This document shows positions 36,988 through 45,889 of a DNA stretch of 64,000 bases, piece after piece. The first letter of the stretch is position 1. The number at the start of each line of letters is the position of its first letter. Under the pieces are notes generated by a model. It searched no databases and was not told the origin of the DNA. It worked only from the letters and a program-made list of their open reading frames with translations. Position numbers and translations under genes: made by a program. The DNA is taken from contig NZ_NEWD01000038.1 of assembly GCF_002234915.1 (NCBI RefSeq), positions 62,001 to 126,000 of the forward strand. The letters run 5' to 3'. This DNA is from Bifidobacterium vansinderenii. GTDB lineage: Bacteria; Actinomycetota; Actinomycetes; Actinomycetales; Bifidobacteriaceae.

Positions 36988-37051
36988 ATGCAAGTCACCC
37001 CTCCCTCAGTCACCGGAGAACATCCTGACCTTCAGCGACCGAAGGGTCCGA

Positions 37052-39169
37052 TCACTCCTCACGATCCGCATACCGGGACAGCAGCGCGTCGGCAAGCGCG
37101 TCAAGCTCCTCGTCCGTGTAGTCGCGGTCCGCGTCGAGCACGATCTCGTCGTCCGGCCCACCGTTAAAATTCACGCCGGCAAGATCGGCGACATCATGCA
37201 CGCCATCATCGCCGACGGTCAGCGGCGTGCCATCGGATGAGTACACGCGCACATCGTCCGAATCGTCCACGTCCGAATCGTCCACGGTGCTCGGAGCGAC
37301 AGGATCGTCCGCGCCCCCGTCATCGTCGGAGTCCGCGTCATCGCCATGATCGTCGTCCGGCTCGTCGTCGTACAACCGCACCAGATCGCCGAACGCCAAC
37401 GGCAGATGCGCCGCCACGTCGCCGGCGCGAATCGGCAGCCCCAACGTTCCCGTGACCGCATCGTCCGACACCGACTCCGGCTCCATGGCATGCAGGAACG
37501 CAATCGGATTCCCGCCGTCATAGATCACCGGCTCACACAGACCCGACTGCGTCGAAGCGGAGGCCATGGCCGCCGCCAGACCATGAATGTAGGCGCCCAC
37601 CGCAGCATAGATGGCCGTCTGATCGGGCAGCTTCTCCAGCGTCGCCGCATTCTGCGCCATCAGCGCACCCAGCGTACCGGCCAGCACGTCACCCGCGCCG
37701 GCGCTCGCCAGCCAGGCCGGAGCCGAACCGGACACGAACGTCTGCACATGGCCCTCGCCGTCATCGCCCACCACCACGGTCACCGCACCCTTGAGCAGCA
37801 CGGTCGCACCGGTAAGCTCCCACGCGCGAGTCGCCCAGACAAGCGGCTCCGCCATCACCTCGTCGGCGGTCACATCCTCATCACGCTCGGAGATGAGCCG
37901 GGCCAATTCGCTGGCATGCGGGGTGATCAGCACCTGCGGCACGCACGACTCGGGCAACAGATCAAGCGCACCGGCATCCACCACGATCGGCGGCATCTCG
38001 TCGCTGCCCTCCTCATCCACGGCATAATGGGCGAGCAGCGCGGCGATGCGCTTGCGCTGCGGATCCATATCGCCATCATCCGGTCCGGCAGGCACGCCCG
38101 AACCCACCACCCAGGACTGCACATGACCCTTGCCCATCACGGCCTCCGGCACGCTGCGCAACACCATGTCCTGCGCACGCACCGGACCCACATAGCGGAT
38201 CATGCCCACATTCGCGCTCGCCGCCGCCTCGCTCGACAGTACGGCCGCACCCGGGTATTCGTCCGAACCGGTGACCAGACCCACCACGCCGCGCGAATAC
38301 TTGGCGTCGTTGACATGCGGCAGACGAATCGCCTGCGCGGCGGTACGACGGGTGACCGCCTCCACGGCCGGGGCGAACGGCTCGGTGTCGAATCCGAAGT
38401 CCACCAGTACCTGACGGCCGCACACGTACGTGGCCGGCGGCAGCAGATCACACGGCTTCAACGCGCCGAACGTGATCGTCACATCGGCGGGAATATAGGG
38501 GCCGGGCAGCGTGCCGTCGTTGATACCCACGCCGGACGGCGTATCCACGGCCAGCACGAGCGGGAACTCGTCGCCGCCGCGACCGTGCGGCAGGGCGATC
38601 GTGTCGGGCAGTTCGCCGTTCTCTCCGACCTCGGCGGCGATATGCGCGGGAATGCCCCGCAACGCGCCGTTCAGCCCGATGCCGGTCATCGCGTCAATCA
38701 CCAGATGCGAGGTCTCGATCACGCCGATCGCGTCATCGAACAGGTCGGCGGCCTCCTGCTCGTCCTCCGGACCCGCGAATCCGGGAATGTCGGCGTCGGG
38801 GTCCAGCACGATCACCTCGCCGCCCTCGGCGCGCAGCGCGGCGAAACCCTCCTCGTGCAGACTGCGTCCCACAGCCACCACGGTCACCTCAACGCCGTCG
38901 CGCGCCAGCTCGGCCGCGGCGAACAGACCGTCACCGCCATTGTCTCCGCCTCCGGCCAGCAGCACAATGCGCGCGGTGTCGGGGGAGACGTGGGCACGGG
39001 CCATCATCACACGCGCGGTCATGGCGGTCGCGGACGCGGCCATGCGCATCAGCGGCACGCCGTCATCAAGCAGAGGCCTCTCCATCGCACGCACATCATC
39101 CGAAGTGAATGCTGCGGACTTGAACTCGTCCTCCAGCTCGGCGTCGTCATCGAACAACATCGACATCAT
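37052..39169 (-). CDS. nnr: Bifunctional NAD(P)H-hydrate epimerase / ADP-dependent dehydratase
   Basis: About 705 residues; repairs damaged NADHX/NADPHX in the cytoplasm. N-terminal epimerase domain (about 15-260: FTSDDVRAMERPLLDDGVPL, LLAGGGDNGGDGLFAAAEL, VIDAMTGIGLNG) and C-terminal ribokinase-like dehydratase (about 290-585: YSRGVVGLVTGSDEYPGAAV, VLITPHASELARL, ATVLLKGAVTVV, WLASAGAGDVLAGTLGALMA). The last 120 residues are an Asp-rich, low-complexity tail (several DDD and DSDD runs) not found in most homologues. ATG 39169 is chosen nine bases after GGAAGG; other starts up to 39211 are possible. Confidence 0.92.
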   Translation of the reverse strand: MMSMLFDDDAELEDEFKSAAFTSDDVRAMERPLLDDGVPLMRMAASATAMTARVMMARAHVSPDTARIVLLAGGGDNGGDGLFAAAELARDGVEVTVVAVGRSLHEEGFAALRAEGGEVIVLDPDADIPGFAGPEDEQEAADLFDDAIGVIETSHLVIDAMTGIGLNGALRGIPAHIAAEVGENGELPDTIALPHGRGGDEFPLVLAVDTPSGVGINDGTLPGPYIPADVTITFGALKPCDLLPPATYVCGRQVLVDFGFDTEPFAPAVEAVTRRTAAQAIRLPHVNDAKYSRGVVGLVTGSDEYPGAAVLSSEAAASANVGMIRYVGPVRAQDMVLRSVPEAVMGKGHVQSWVVGSGVPAGPDDGDMDPQRKRIAALLAHYAVDEEGSDEMPPIVVDAGALDLLPESCVPQVLITPHASELARLISERDEDVTADEVMAEPLVWATRAWELTGATVLLKGAVTVVVGDDGEGHVQTFVSGSAPAWLASAGAGDVLAGTLGALMAQNAATLEKLPDQTAIYAAVGAYIHGLAAAMASASTQSGLCEPVIYDGGNPIAFLHAMEPESVSDDAVTGTLGLPIRAGDVAAHLPLAFGDLVRLYDDEPDDDHGDDADSDDDGGADDPVAPSTVDDSDVDDSDDVRVYSSDGTPLTVGDDGVHDVADLAGVNFNGGPDDEIVLDADRDYTDEELDALADALLSRYADREE

Positions 39170-39379
39170 CGTACCCAGCCTTCCCGCCGGAACCATGGTG
39201 TCCTTCACCATTGCCGGCCTGCCCCACCATTGTCCCTCATTACGCGGAAAAACACGGATGATTCGCTGAACGACGCGTGAATGTTCCCGGCGGGTTCCCC
39301 GAACGTCGGCTCCGACGATTGGCATTCCGCGCGTGCATCGGATAAGGTGAAGGACCGATCGAATGGAGGTTATGCATCA

Positions 39380-40033
39380 ATGACGTCGCAAGCCGTACTA
39401 AGAGCCATGCGTGCCGAGGACATGCCGAGGATCGAGCGGATCGTCCGTCGCACCTGGAGCTACGACGACCAGGTATCGGAGCGTACCGCCGAACTGCTGG
39501 GCAGGATCGACACCTGCAACTGCCTGTCCCGCCGCACCTACATGCGTGTGGCCGACATCGACGGCGACGTGGCCGGATTCATCGTCGTCAACGATCTGCG
39601 CAATCCCCGTCGCGATATGCGGCTGCGAGCCATTCAGGCCGTGTCCATGCTTCGCCTGCTGGCCAGCCGTGACGGCCGCGAGGGACTGACGATGTTCCGC
39701 CGGTACATGGCCACCGACCGCCGGCTGGACAATGACGCCCGGGAACAGGGCAAGCATTATGACGGCGAGATCGTCCTGTTCATCGTCAACGACGAATACC
39801 GTGGCTACGGGCTTGGCCGTCTCCTGTTCGACGACGCGCTGCGTCATTTCCGCGAGATCGGCGTCGAGGACTTCTTCCTGTACACGGACACCGACTGCGA
39901 CTTCGGTTTCTACGAGCATCGCGGCATGAGCCGACGAGCGGCCCGGTCGGTGAACATCACGCTTGGCGGGCGGGCTGATTCCACGGAGATGTACATCTAC
40001 GACGACGTCGTCTCGCGCCAACTCGGGAACTGA
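39380..40033 (+). CDS. GNAT-family N-acetyltransferase
   Basis: 217 residues. LRAMRAEDMPRIERIVRRTW opens the fold and the acetyl-CoA loop is VNDEYRGYGLGRLLFDDALR, followed by FLYTDTDCDFGFYEHRGMSR in which the late Tyr lies where the general acid is usual. Substrate unknown. ATG 39380 follows GGAGG at ten bases. Divergent from the nnr gene, with a shared 210-base region. Confidence 0.87.
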   Translation: MTSQAVLRAMRAEDMPRIERIVRRTWSYDDQVSERTAELLGRIDTCNCLSRRTYMRVADIDGDVAGFIVVNDLRNPRRDMRLRAIQAVSMLRLLASRDGREGLTMFRRYMATDRRLDNDAREQGKHYDGEIVLFIVNDEYRGYGLGRLLFDDALRHFREIGVEDFFLYTDTDCDFGFYEHRGMSRRAARSVNITLGGRADSTEMYIYDDVVSRQLGN

Positions 40034-40197
40034 ACGTCCGCGGCCGTGATCTCGAACGCTCCCGATCGAAACCACGACCTTGCCTCTACAATGTGTCAAT
40101 GTGCCGCTGACAGTGCATGGGCGTGCATGACGCGGCGCCATTACGGGGCTTGCAGAACTTGCACTGCGATCGAGGACGGAAGGACAGGGGATCGACG

Positions 40198-40917
40198 ATG
40201 AATCTTGCGCAACGAACCAGAGTGCTGGCCGAGGCATGGTGGGCCAAGCACCATGTGCATCTCGCCGCGGAGCCGGCAGGGGAGCGTTCCGGCGTGGTCG
40301 GGCCTCTGGCCTCCGAGCGCAGTCCACTGAACCTGGTGGCGGTGGGCGACTCCATGGTGGCCGGCTGCGGCGTCGACGACCAGAAGGACGGTCTCATCCC
40401 GGACATCGCCCGAGGTATCGCCGGTGCTCTGGGCCGTCAGGTGCAGTGGCGAACGTACGGCAAACTGGGCGCCACCATGCGCCGCGTACGCTACCGTCTG
40501 CTGCCCGAAGTGGACGATTCCCCGGACCTGCTGATCGTGTGCGCCGGGTCGAACGACATCATGGCGCAGCGCAGCGTCGAGGAATGGAAAGCCGATCTGG
40601 CGGCCGTGCTCGACGAGGCATTGCCCCTGACCGACAACATCGTGGTGTTCAGCTCCGGCCAGCTCTACAACAGCCCCTCGCTCGGATCCGCGCTGCGACA
40701 GTTCCTCGAGGGGCGGATCGATGCACAGACCAAGGCCAGCCGTCAGATCTGCGAGGAACGTGGCGTGTTCTTCCTCGACATGACCCACGAGAACGTGCGT
40801 GCCGACACGGACGAGTTCTATGCGTCCGACCATTTCCATCCGGGCGCGTTCGGCTACCGATACATGGCCGACCGCACCGTGGAACTGCTCGACGATTATC
40901 TGAAACGCTTTCGCTGA
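40198..40917 (+). CDS. SGNH/GDSL-type hydrolase
   Basis: 239 residues without a signal peptide. The nucleophile block is VAVGDSMVAG (GDS), block III VCAGSNDIM and block V YASDHFHPGAFGYRYMAD with the Asp-x-x-His pair, so all SGNH catalytic positions are in place. Homologues act as lipases, acetyl-xylan or peptidoglycan O-acetyl esterases. ATG 40198 follows AGGGGATCGACG. The stop abuts the converging glycosyltransferase gene with no spacer. Confidence 0.88.
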   Translation: MNLAQRTRVLAEAWWAKHHVHLAAEPAGERSGVVGPLASERSPLNLVAVGDSMVAGCGVDDQKDGLIPDIARGIAGALGRQVQWRTYGKLGATMRRVRYRLLPEVDDSPDLLIVCAGSNDIMAQRSVEEWKADLAAVLDEALPLTDNIVVFSSGQLYNSPSLGSALRQFLEGRIDAQTKASRQICEERGVFFLDMTHENVRADTDEFYASDHFHPGAFGYRYMADRTVELLDDYLKRFR

Positions 40918-41988
40918 CTAGTTCACGCCGAACACGTTGTGCGCGATGCCGTAGCCGACATGCACGAGCATGCGTCCGAGCGGCCCGGGCACGTTGAGCA
41001 GACGCCCGATCATCGTGCGACGCACCGCCTCGTTCGCCTCCGGTGCGTGCTCGGCCAGATACGCCCACAGTTCGTCCTTGCGACGGTAGTTCTCCTTGTC
41101 CTTGGACAGCACCATGAACACCGAATCGACGGCCATGTTGATGGTCAGATAATGGATCATGTAACGGTAGAGTCCGGCCGGCACCGCGTCCGGCGACGGC
41201 GTGGCGTCGATCATCGTCTGCACCACGCGGATCAGCTGGTCGATGCGGCGGATCATCGTGTCCTTCTCCACCGACTGGCCCTCGCGGCCGATGAAGTAGC
41301 GGTAAAGATCCTCATCCATGTACATGAGCGTGCGCACCTGCGGCAGCGGCGCATACGCGTAGATGTTGTCCACGTAGAACGTGTGCTCCGGCAGGGCCAG
41401 ACGGGCCTTCTCACGCAGCACCTTGGTACGGTAGATCAGCGAATGCATGAGCAGGTTCTGATCGGGACGGAACCGTTTGACGTCGTTCCAGCCGAGAATG
41501 CGATTGACGGGCAGCACGCCGCGATAGCGGATCGTCTGCTTGATGCGCTTGCCCTGCTTCTCGTACGTGTAGTTGGTGATGAGCAGATCCACCGGCGCCT
41601 CGGCCCTGGCCTGAGTGCGCAGTTCGGCGAGCACGTTGCGCAGCGCCACCATGTCGAGCCAGTCGTCCGCATCGACGACCTTCACGTACATGCCGCGCGC
41701 ATTGGCCACGCCCGTGTTCACCGCACCGCCATGGCCCTTGTTCTCCTGATCGATCACACGGATCACGTTCGGATAGCGCTTCTCATATTCGCGGGCGAGC
41801 GCCGCGGTACCGTCCTTGGATCCATCGTTGACGATAAGGATCTCGGTGTCGCTCAGATCCTGCTCGATGAGCAGCGAAGACAGGCAGCGGCCCAGATAAT
41901 CCTCCACGTTGTAGGAGGGGACCACGAAGGTGAGTACGATGTCGCCGGCCGTTGCGGTCGGATTGCTGGCGTTGTCGGTAGTGTTCAC
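40918..41988 (-). CDS. Family 2 glycosyltransferase
   Basis: About 356 residues, GT-A fold: FVVPSYNVEDYLGRCLSSLL, ILIVNDGSKDGTAALARE and the DxD-like VVDADDWLDM are clear, with no membrane helix. Enzymes like this add sugars to cell-wall or capsular polymers, but no such cluster is adjacent. The start is uncertain: GTG 41988 has AGAGG too close and might be leaderless, ATG 42045 gives a 19-residue extension of unlikely composition. Confidence 0.85.
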   Translation of the reverse strand: MNTTDNASNPTATAGDIVLTFVVPSYNVEDYLGRCLSSLLIEQDLSDTEILIVNDGSKDGTAALAREYEKRYPNVIRVIDQENKGHGGAVNTGVANARGMYVKVVDADDWLDMVALRNVLAELRTQARAEAPVDLLITNYTYEKQGKRIKQTIRYRGVLPVNRILGWNDVKRFRPDQNLLMHSLIYRTKVLREKARLALPEHTFYVDNIYAYAPLPQVRTLMYMDEDLYRYFIGREGQSVEKDTMIRRIDQLIRVVQTMIDATPSPDAVPAGLYRYMIHYLTINMAVDSVFMVLSKDKENYRRKDELWAYLAEHAPEANEAVRRTMIGRLLNVPGPLGRMLVHVGYGIAHNVFGVN

Positions 41989-42122
41989 CCCTCTGTTAAA
42001 CCATAGATTCGCCCGGAGGCCAAACGCCACGCCCGAAATGCCCATTTCCGGTTCACGATATCCATCCCCTCGCAATCGTGAACTGTACGATGGCACATGA
42101 ATGCCGTGGAAAGGGGTTTGAG

Positions 42123-43115
42123 GTGGAGTATGACCGTCAATTGGACGCGTTTCTGGAATACCTGGACCGCAATCGCGGCCTGAGCGCGAACACCGTGCGC
42201 TCCTACGGCGCCGATCTGGCCGAATGCCTGCACATCCTGCACCTGTATGGCGTGGCGTCGCTCAACGCGGTGACGGTAGATGAGCTGCGCTCCTGGCTCG
42301 CCCATGAATCGCGCTCGCACGCGCGATCCTCCATGGCACGCAAGGTGGTGTCGGTCCGTTCGTTCTTCGCGTTCCTGCAGGACCGTGGCATGATCGCCTC
42401 CGATCCGGCCGCCGGGCTCAAGACTCCGAAGATCCCGTCGACGCTGCCCGCGGTATTGAGCGAGTCACAGGCGGAGACCCTGATGGACAGCGTGGACGAC
42501 ATCGCATCCTCTGCTCCGGGCGCCGATTCCGCCTCGTCTGCCATGACTGGCGAGCACGGCGAGTCGAAGGATGCGTCGCAGGCCGCGGCCTCTCCGCGCC
42601 AGCATGCCATCGCACTGCGTGACGCCGCCATCATGGAGCTGCTGTACGCCACCGGCATTCGAGTCTCCGAGCTCGCCGGGCTGGACCTCAACGACATCGA
42701 TTTCTCCGCCCGCACCATCCGCGTGACCGGCAAGGGCAACAAGCAGCGCGTGGTGCCGTTCGGAGCGCCCGCGGCCAAGGCACTGTCGCAGTGGCTGGAC
42801 AAGGGACGGCCGTGGATCCTCGAATATGCCGGGCGTTCGGAGACGGCTGTGTTCCTCGGCGCCCGTGGCGCCCGCATCGACCCGCGGCAGGCTCGCACGG
42901 TGGTGCACCGGAGCGCGGCCGAGGCCGGTGTGCCGGACATCAGCCCCCACGCGCTGCGCCACTCCGCCGCAACGCACATGCTCGACGGCGGCGCCGATCT
43001 GCGCGAGGTGCAGGAGATGCTCGGCCACTCCTCGCTGCAGACCACCCAGCGATACACGCACGTGTCCATCGAACAGCTCACCCGTCGCTACAATCAGGCC
43101 TTTCCCCGCGCGTGA
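42123..43115 (+). CDS. xerC: Tyrosine recombinase XerC
   Basis: 330-residue partner of XerD for dimer resolution. Core-binding domain (about 5-100), then the catalytic Arg in ATGIRVSELAGLDL, Lys in TGKGNKQR, SPHALRHSAATHMLDGGAD, and MLGHSSLQTTQRYTHV with the Tyr. Between about residues 120 and 155 there is an Ala/Ser-rich insertion (start of it SSAPGADSASSAMTGEHGES) that normal XerC lacks. GTG 42123 lies six bases after AAGGGG. It is followed by the exonuclease III gene. Confidence 0.9.
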   Translation: MEYDRQLDAFLEYLDRNRGLSANTVRSYGADLAECLHILHLYGVASLNAVTVDELRSWLAHESRSHARSSMARKVVSVRSFFAFLQDRGMIASDPAAGLKTPKIPSTLPAVLSESQAETLMDSVDDIASSAPGADSASSAMTGEHGESKDASQAAASPRQHAIALRDAAIMELLYATGIRVSELAGLDLNDIDFSARTIRVTGKGNKQRVVPFGAPAAKALSQWLDKGRPWILEYAGRSETAVFLGARGARIDPRQARTVVHRSAAEAGVPDISPHALRHSAATHMLDGGADLREVQEMLGHSSLQTTQRYTHVSIEQLTRRYNQAFPRA

Positions 43116-43173
43116 TGCGAATGGTCCGGCCCGTCCGCACCTCACCGACTGCACCGACTACACTAGGGAAACC

Positions 43174-44034
43174 ATGACGATCACGATCACCACTTCGAAC
43201 ATGAACGGCATCCGCGCCGCCCGCCGCAAGAACGTCGGCAAATGGGTCAACGACCACACCCCCGACGTCTGGTGCATGCAGGAGGTGCGCGCCCCGCAGG
43301 ACGAGATCGATCCGATCTTCAACGACTTCGCCTGTCGGTACGCCGAACACGGCGCCGTGACCGATCCCGCCGACCTGCACCGCATGAACGAGGTGTGCCG
43401 CGTCAAGGGTAGGGCCGGCGTCGGCATGCTGACCACGCTGTCCGTGGCCGCCACCCGATACGGACTGCCGGGCCTCGACGAGGACGTGGACTCCGGCCGT
43501 TGGATCGAAGCCGATGTCGTCACGCCGGAAGGCTACACGATCACCGTCGCATGCGTATACGTGCACGCCGGCAGCGCCGAGGACGAGACGAAGATGGCGC
43601 AGAAGTACCGGTTCCTCGACCACATGCTCGTCCGGCTCGGTGAACTGCGCGACGAGGCGGCCCGAGGCGGCAGGCAGGCCGTGCTGTGCGGCGACTTCAA
43701 CATCGCGCACACGCCACTCGACATCAAGAACGCCAAAGGCAACGTCAAGCACGCCGGATTCCTGCCCGAGGAACGCGCCTACGTGGACCGCTGGCTCGAC
43801 GAATACGAGTTCGTCGACGTGATGCGCGACCTCGCCGGCGACATCCAGGGACCGTACACATGGTGGAGCCAGCGCGGCCGGGCGTTCGACAACAACGTGG
43901 GCTGGCGCCTCGACTACCAGTTCGCCACACCGGAACTGGCCGAGACCGCCTGCGGATTCGTGATCGACAAGGCCCCCACCTATGAGACCCGCTGGTCGGA
44001 CCACGCTCCGCTGAGCATCATGTACAACGTGTAA
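43174..44034 (+). CDS. xth: Exodeoxyribonuclease III (AP endonuclease)
   Basis: 286-residue Mg-dependent repair nuclease of the EEP fold that cuts at abasic sites. Motifs in order: TSNMNGIRAA, CMQEVRAP (metal Glu), CVYVHAG, GDFNIAHTPLDIKN, and the closing GWRLDYQFAT and RWSDHAPL with the catalytic His. ATG 43174 is placed after TAGGGAAACC. Frames extending upstream run antisense to xerC codon usage and are rejected. Confidence 0.94.
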   Translation: MTITITTSNMNGIRAARRKNVGKWVNDHTPDVWCMQEVRAPQDEIDPIFNDFACRYAEHGAVTDPADLHRMNEVCRVKGRAGVGMLTTLSVAATRYGLPGLDEDVDSGRWIEADVVTPEGYTITVACVYVHAGSAEDETKMAQKYRFLDHMLVRLGELRDEAARGGRQAVLCGDFNIAHTPLDIKNAKGNVKHAGFLPEERAYVDRWLDEYEFVDVMRDLAGDIQGPYTWWSQRGRAFDNNVGWRLDYQFATPELAETACGFVIDKAPTYETRWSDHAPLSIMYNV

Positions 44035-44092
44035 CCTATGTAGCGGAAACAACGGGAACCCACCGTTCGTACGCGTTAAGAAACGAGGCACC

Positions 44093-44965
44093 ATGGGACT
44101 GTTCGGATTCGGCAGGAAAAAGCACGCCGAGGAGGAAGCCAAGGAGAACGAGACGGACAAGGCCGTCGACGCCGCCGAAGACGTCGAGGCCACCTCCGAC
44201 GACTCCGACGAGAACGAGGACGAGACCGCCGCGAAGCGCGACGACCGCCAGCCCACCGCCGACGGCGAGCGCGGCGAGAATCAGGGCCCGTGGGACGTGG
44301 ACGACGAGAACATCCCCGACTACGACGACTACCTCGACATCGGATCGCTCTACCTGCCGTTCCTGCAGGGCATCGAACTGCGTCTGAAGGGCAACCGCCA
44401 GACCAACCAGATCCTGGGCGCCACCATCACCTGGGGCGACTCCAGCCTGGAGCTCGAGGCGTTCGCCGCACCCAAGTCCTTCGGCCTGTGGGACGACGTA
44501 CGCAGCGATCTCATGGACGCCAACCGCGGCGCCGAAGAGCAGGAGGGTACGTTCGGCACCGAACTGATCCTGCCCGTCAAGGTGGGCAAGAAGATCCTCA
44601 AGACCCGCATCGTGGGCGTGGACGGTCCGCGCTGGATGCTGCGCGGCGTGTTCTCCGGCCCCGCCGCCACCGATGAAGGCAGCGAGGAGAAGAAGACGCT
44701 CGACAAGTACTTCTCCGACGTGGTGGTCGAACGCGGCGAGGAGCCGCTCGCTCCGCGCGATCTGATCCCCATGCACCCGCCGATCGGTCCGGCCGAACGC
44801 GCCAAGCAGGCCGCCGCCGAAGGCAAGATCGAAGACGACGAGGACTCCGGCGAGTCCAAGGCCGCCGAGATCCCCGGCAAGCCGAAGGGCCCGCTGAGCA
44901 AGACGCTCGAAACCGAAACGCAGACCACGCTGCGCCGCGGTCCGCTGTTCTCCGAAGTGCGCTGA
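44093..44965 (+). CDS. DUF3710-family protein
   Basis: 290 residues. An acidic, disordered N-terminus (about 15-75, rich in Glu/Asp) precedes the conserved domain: GPWDVDD, YLDIGSLYLPFLQGIELRLK, LEAFAAPKSFGLWDDVRSDL and IVGVDGPRWMLRGVFSG are the hallmark segments of DUF3710. Found only in actinobacteria, always in this neighbourhood, function unknown. The DUF3159 gene starts six bases after its stop. Confidence 0.88.
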   Translation: MGLFGFGRKKHAEEEAKENETDKAVDAAEDVEATSDDSDENEDETAAKRDDRQPTADGERGENQGPWDVDDENIPDYDDYLDIGSLYLPFLQGIELRLKGNRQTNQILGATITWGDSSLELEAFAAPKSFGLWDDVRSDLMDANRGAEEQEGTFGTELILPVKVGKKILKTRIVGVDGPRWMLRGVFSGPAATDEGSEEKKTLDKYFSDVVVERGEEPLAPRDLIPMHPPIGPAERAKQAAAEGKIEDDEDSGESKAAEIPGKPKGPLSKTLETETQTTLRRGPLFSEVR

Positions 44966-44971
44966 TCCGGC

Positions 44972-45724
44972 ATGGGCCTGTTCGATCATAAGACCGGCGT
45001 CGCGAACGACGGCGGTGACACGGGTGCGGATGGCACCGGCACTCACGGCAAACGCAGCGGCATGGCGTCCCTGGCGAACGAGGACTTCTCCGTCATCGAC
45101 GCCATCGGCGGTCCGCGCGGCGTGCTCGAATCCGTGCTGCCCGGCGTGGTGTTCGTGGTGCTGTTCGTCGCCACCCGCGACCTGCACCTGACGGTCATGG
45201 TCGCCGCCGCGCTCGCCGTGATCCAGGTGATCGTGCGCCTGCTGCAGCGGCAGTCGGCCATGGGTGCGCTCGCCGGCGTGTTCGCCGTGGCGATCTGCCT
45301 GGTGTGGGCGTGGTTCAGTCATGATGCGAGGAACTATTATCTGCCGGGCTTTCTGGTCAATTCGTTCTGGATCGTGGTGCTGGCGATCTCGCTGATTGTG
45401 CGGATCCCGGGCATCGGCGCGCTGGTGGAGTTCGTGCGCAATCCGGTGACCGAGCGTCCGCGCGCATGGCTGGCCGCATGGCGTGACGACAAGCCGCTGC
45501 TGCGCGCGTACATGATCGTCACCGGACTGTGGATCGCGGTGTTCGCCGCCCGACTCGGCGTGCAGATTCCGATGTATCTGACCAACCATGTGGGCTGGCT
45601 GGGCACGGCGCGGCTCATCATGGGCGTGCCGATGTTCGCCGCTGCCATCTGGGTGACCTGGCTCATCATCGCCACCCCACTGCACCGTCACCGCCTCGCC
45701 GAGGCCGCCGCCAAACAGGAGTAG
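44972..45724 (+). CDS. DUF3159-family membrane protein
   Basis: 250 residues with six or so membrane segments from about residue 50 on, and the DUF3159 opening FSVIDAIGGPRGVLESVLPG. It usually follows DUF3710 in actinobacteria, as it does here, suggesting a joint but unknown role. ATG 44972. The intergenic space after it holds two copies of the dispersed repeat in opposite orientation. Confidence 0.86.
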   Translation: MGLFDHKTGVANDGGDTGADGTGTHGKRSGMASLANEDFSVIDAIGGPRGVLESVLPGVVFVVLFVATRDLHLTVMVAAALAVIQVIVRLLQRQSAMGALAGVFAVAICLVWAWFSHDARNYYLPGFLVNSFWIVVLAISLIVRIPGIGALVEFVRNPVTERPRAWLAAWRDDKPLLRAYMIVTGLWIAVFAARLGVQIPMYLTNHVGWLGTARLIMGVPMFAAAIWVTWLIIATPLHRHRLAEAAAKQE

Positions 45725-45736
45725 ATATCACGTACT

Positions 45737-45788
45737 GTGCTCCCTCCCGGGGAGGGAGCTGGCCGGCGAGAGCCGGTCTGAGGGAGGG
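45737..45788 (+). repeat. Two-hairpin intergenic repeat, copy C1
   Basis: Hairpin 1: GCTCCCTCC, loop CGG, GGAGGGAGC. Hairpin 2 has changed completely yet still pairs: CCGGC, loop GAGA, GCCGG. Ends TCTGAGGGAGGG. Confidence 0.9.
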
Positions 45789-45807
45789 ATTGCAGGCGCA
45801 TGCTGAT

Positions 45808-45860
45808 CCCTCCCTCTGTCACGACACAATCGTGACATCTCCCTCCCACGGAGGGAGAAC
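45808..45860 (-). repeat. Two-hairpin intergenic repeat, copy C2 (inverted)
   Basis: Read on the minus strand: hairpin 1 is TCTCCCTCC, loop GTG, GGAGGGAGA, so the outermost pair changed from G-C to T-A on both sides; hairpin 2 is GTCACGA, loop TTGTG, TCGTGAC. It faces copy C1 across 19 bases. Confidence 0.9.
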
Positions 45861-45889
45861 AATGCGAAATGGAAAGGAACCATACCCAT

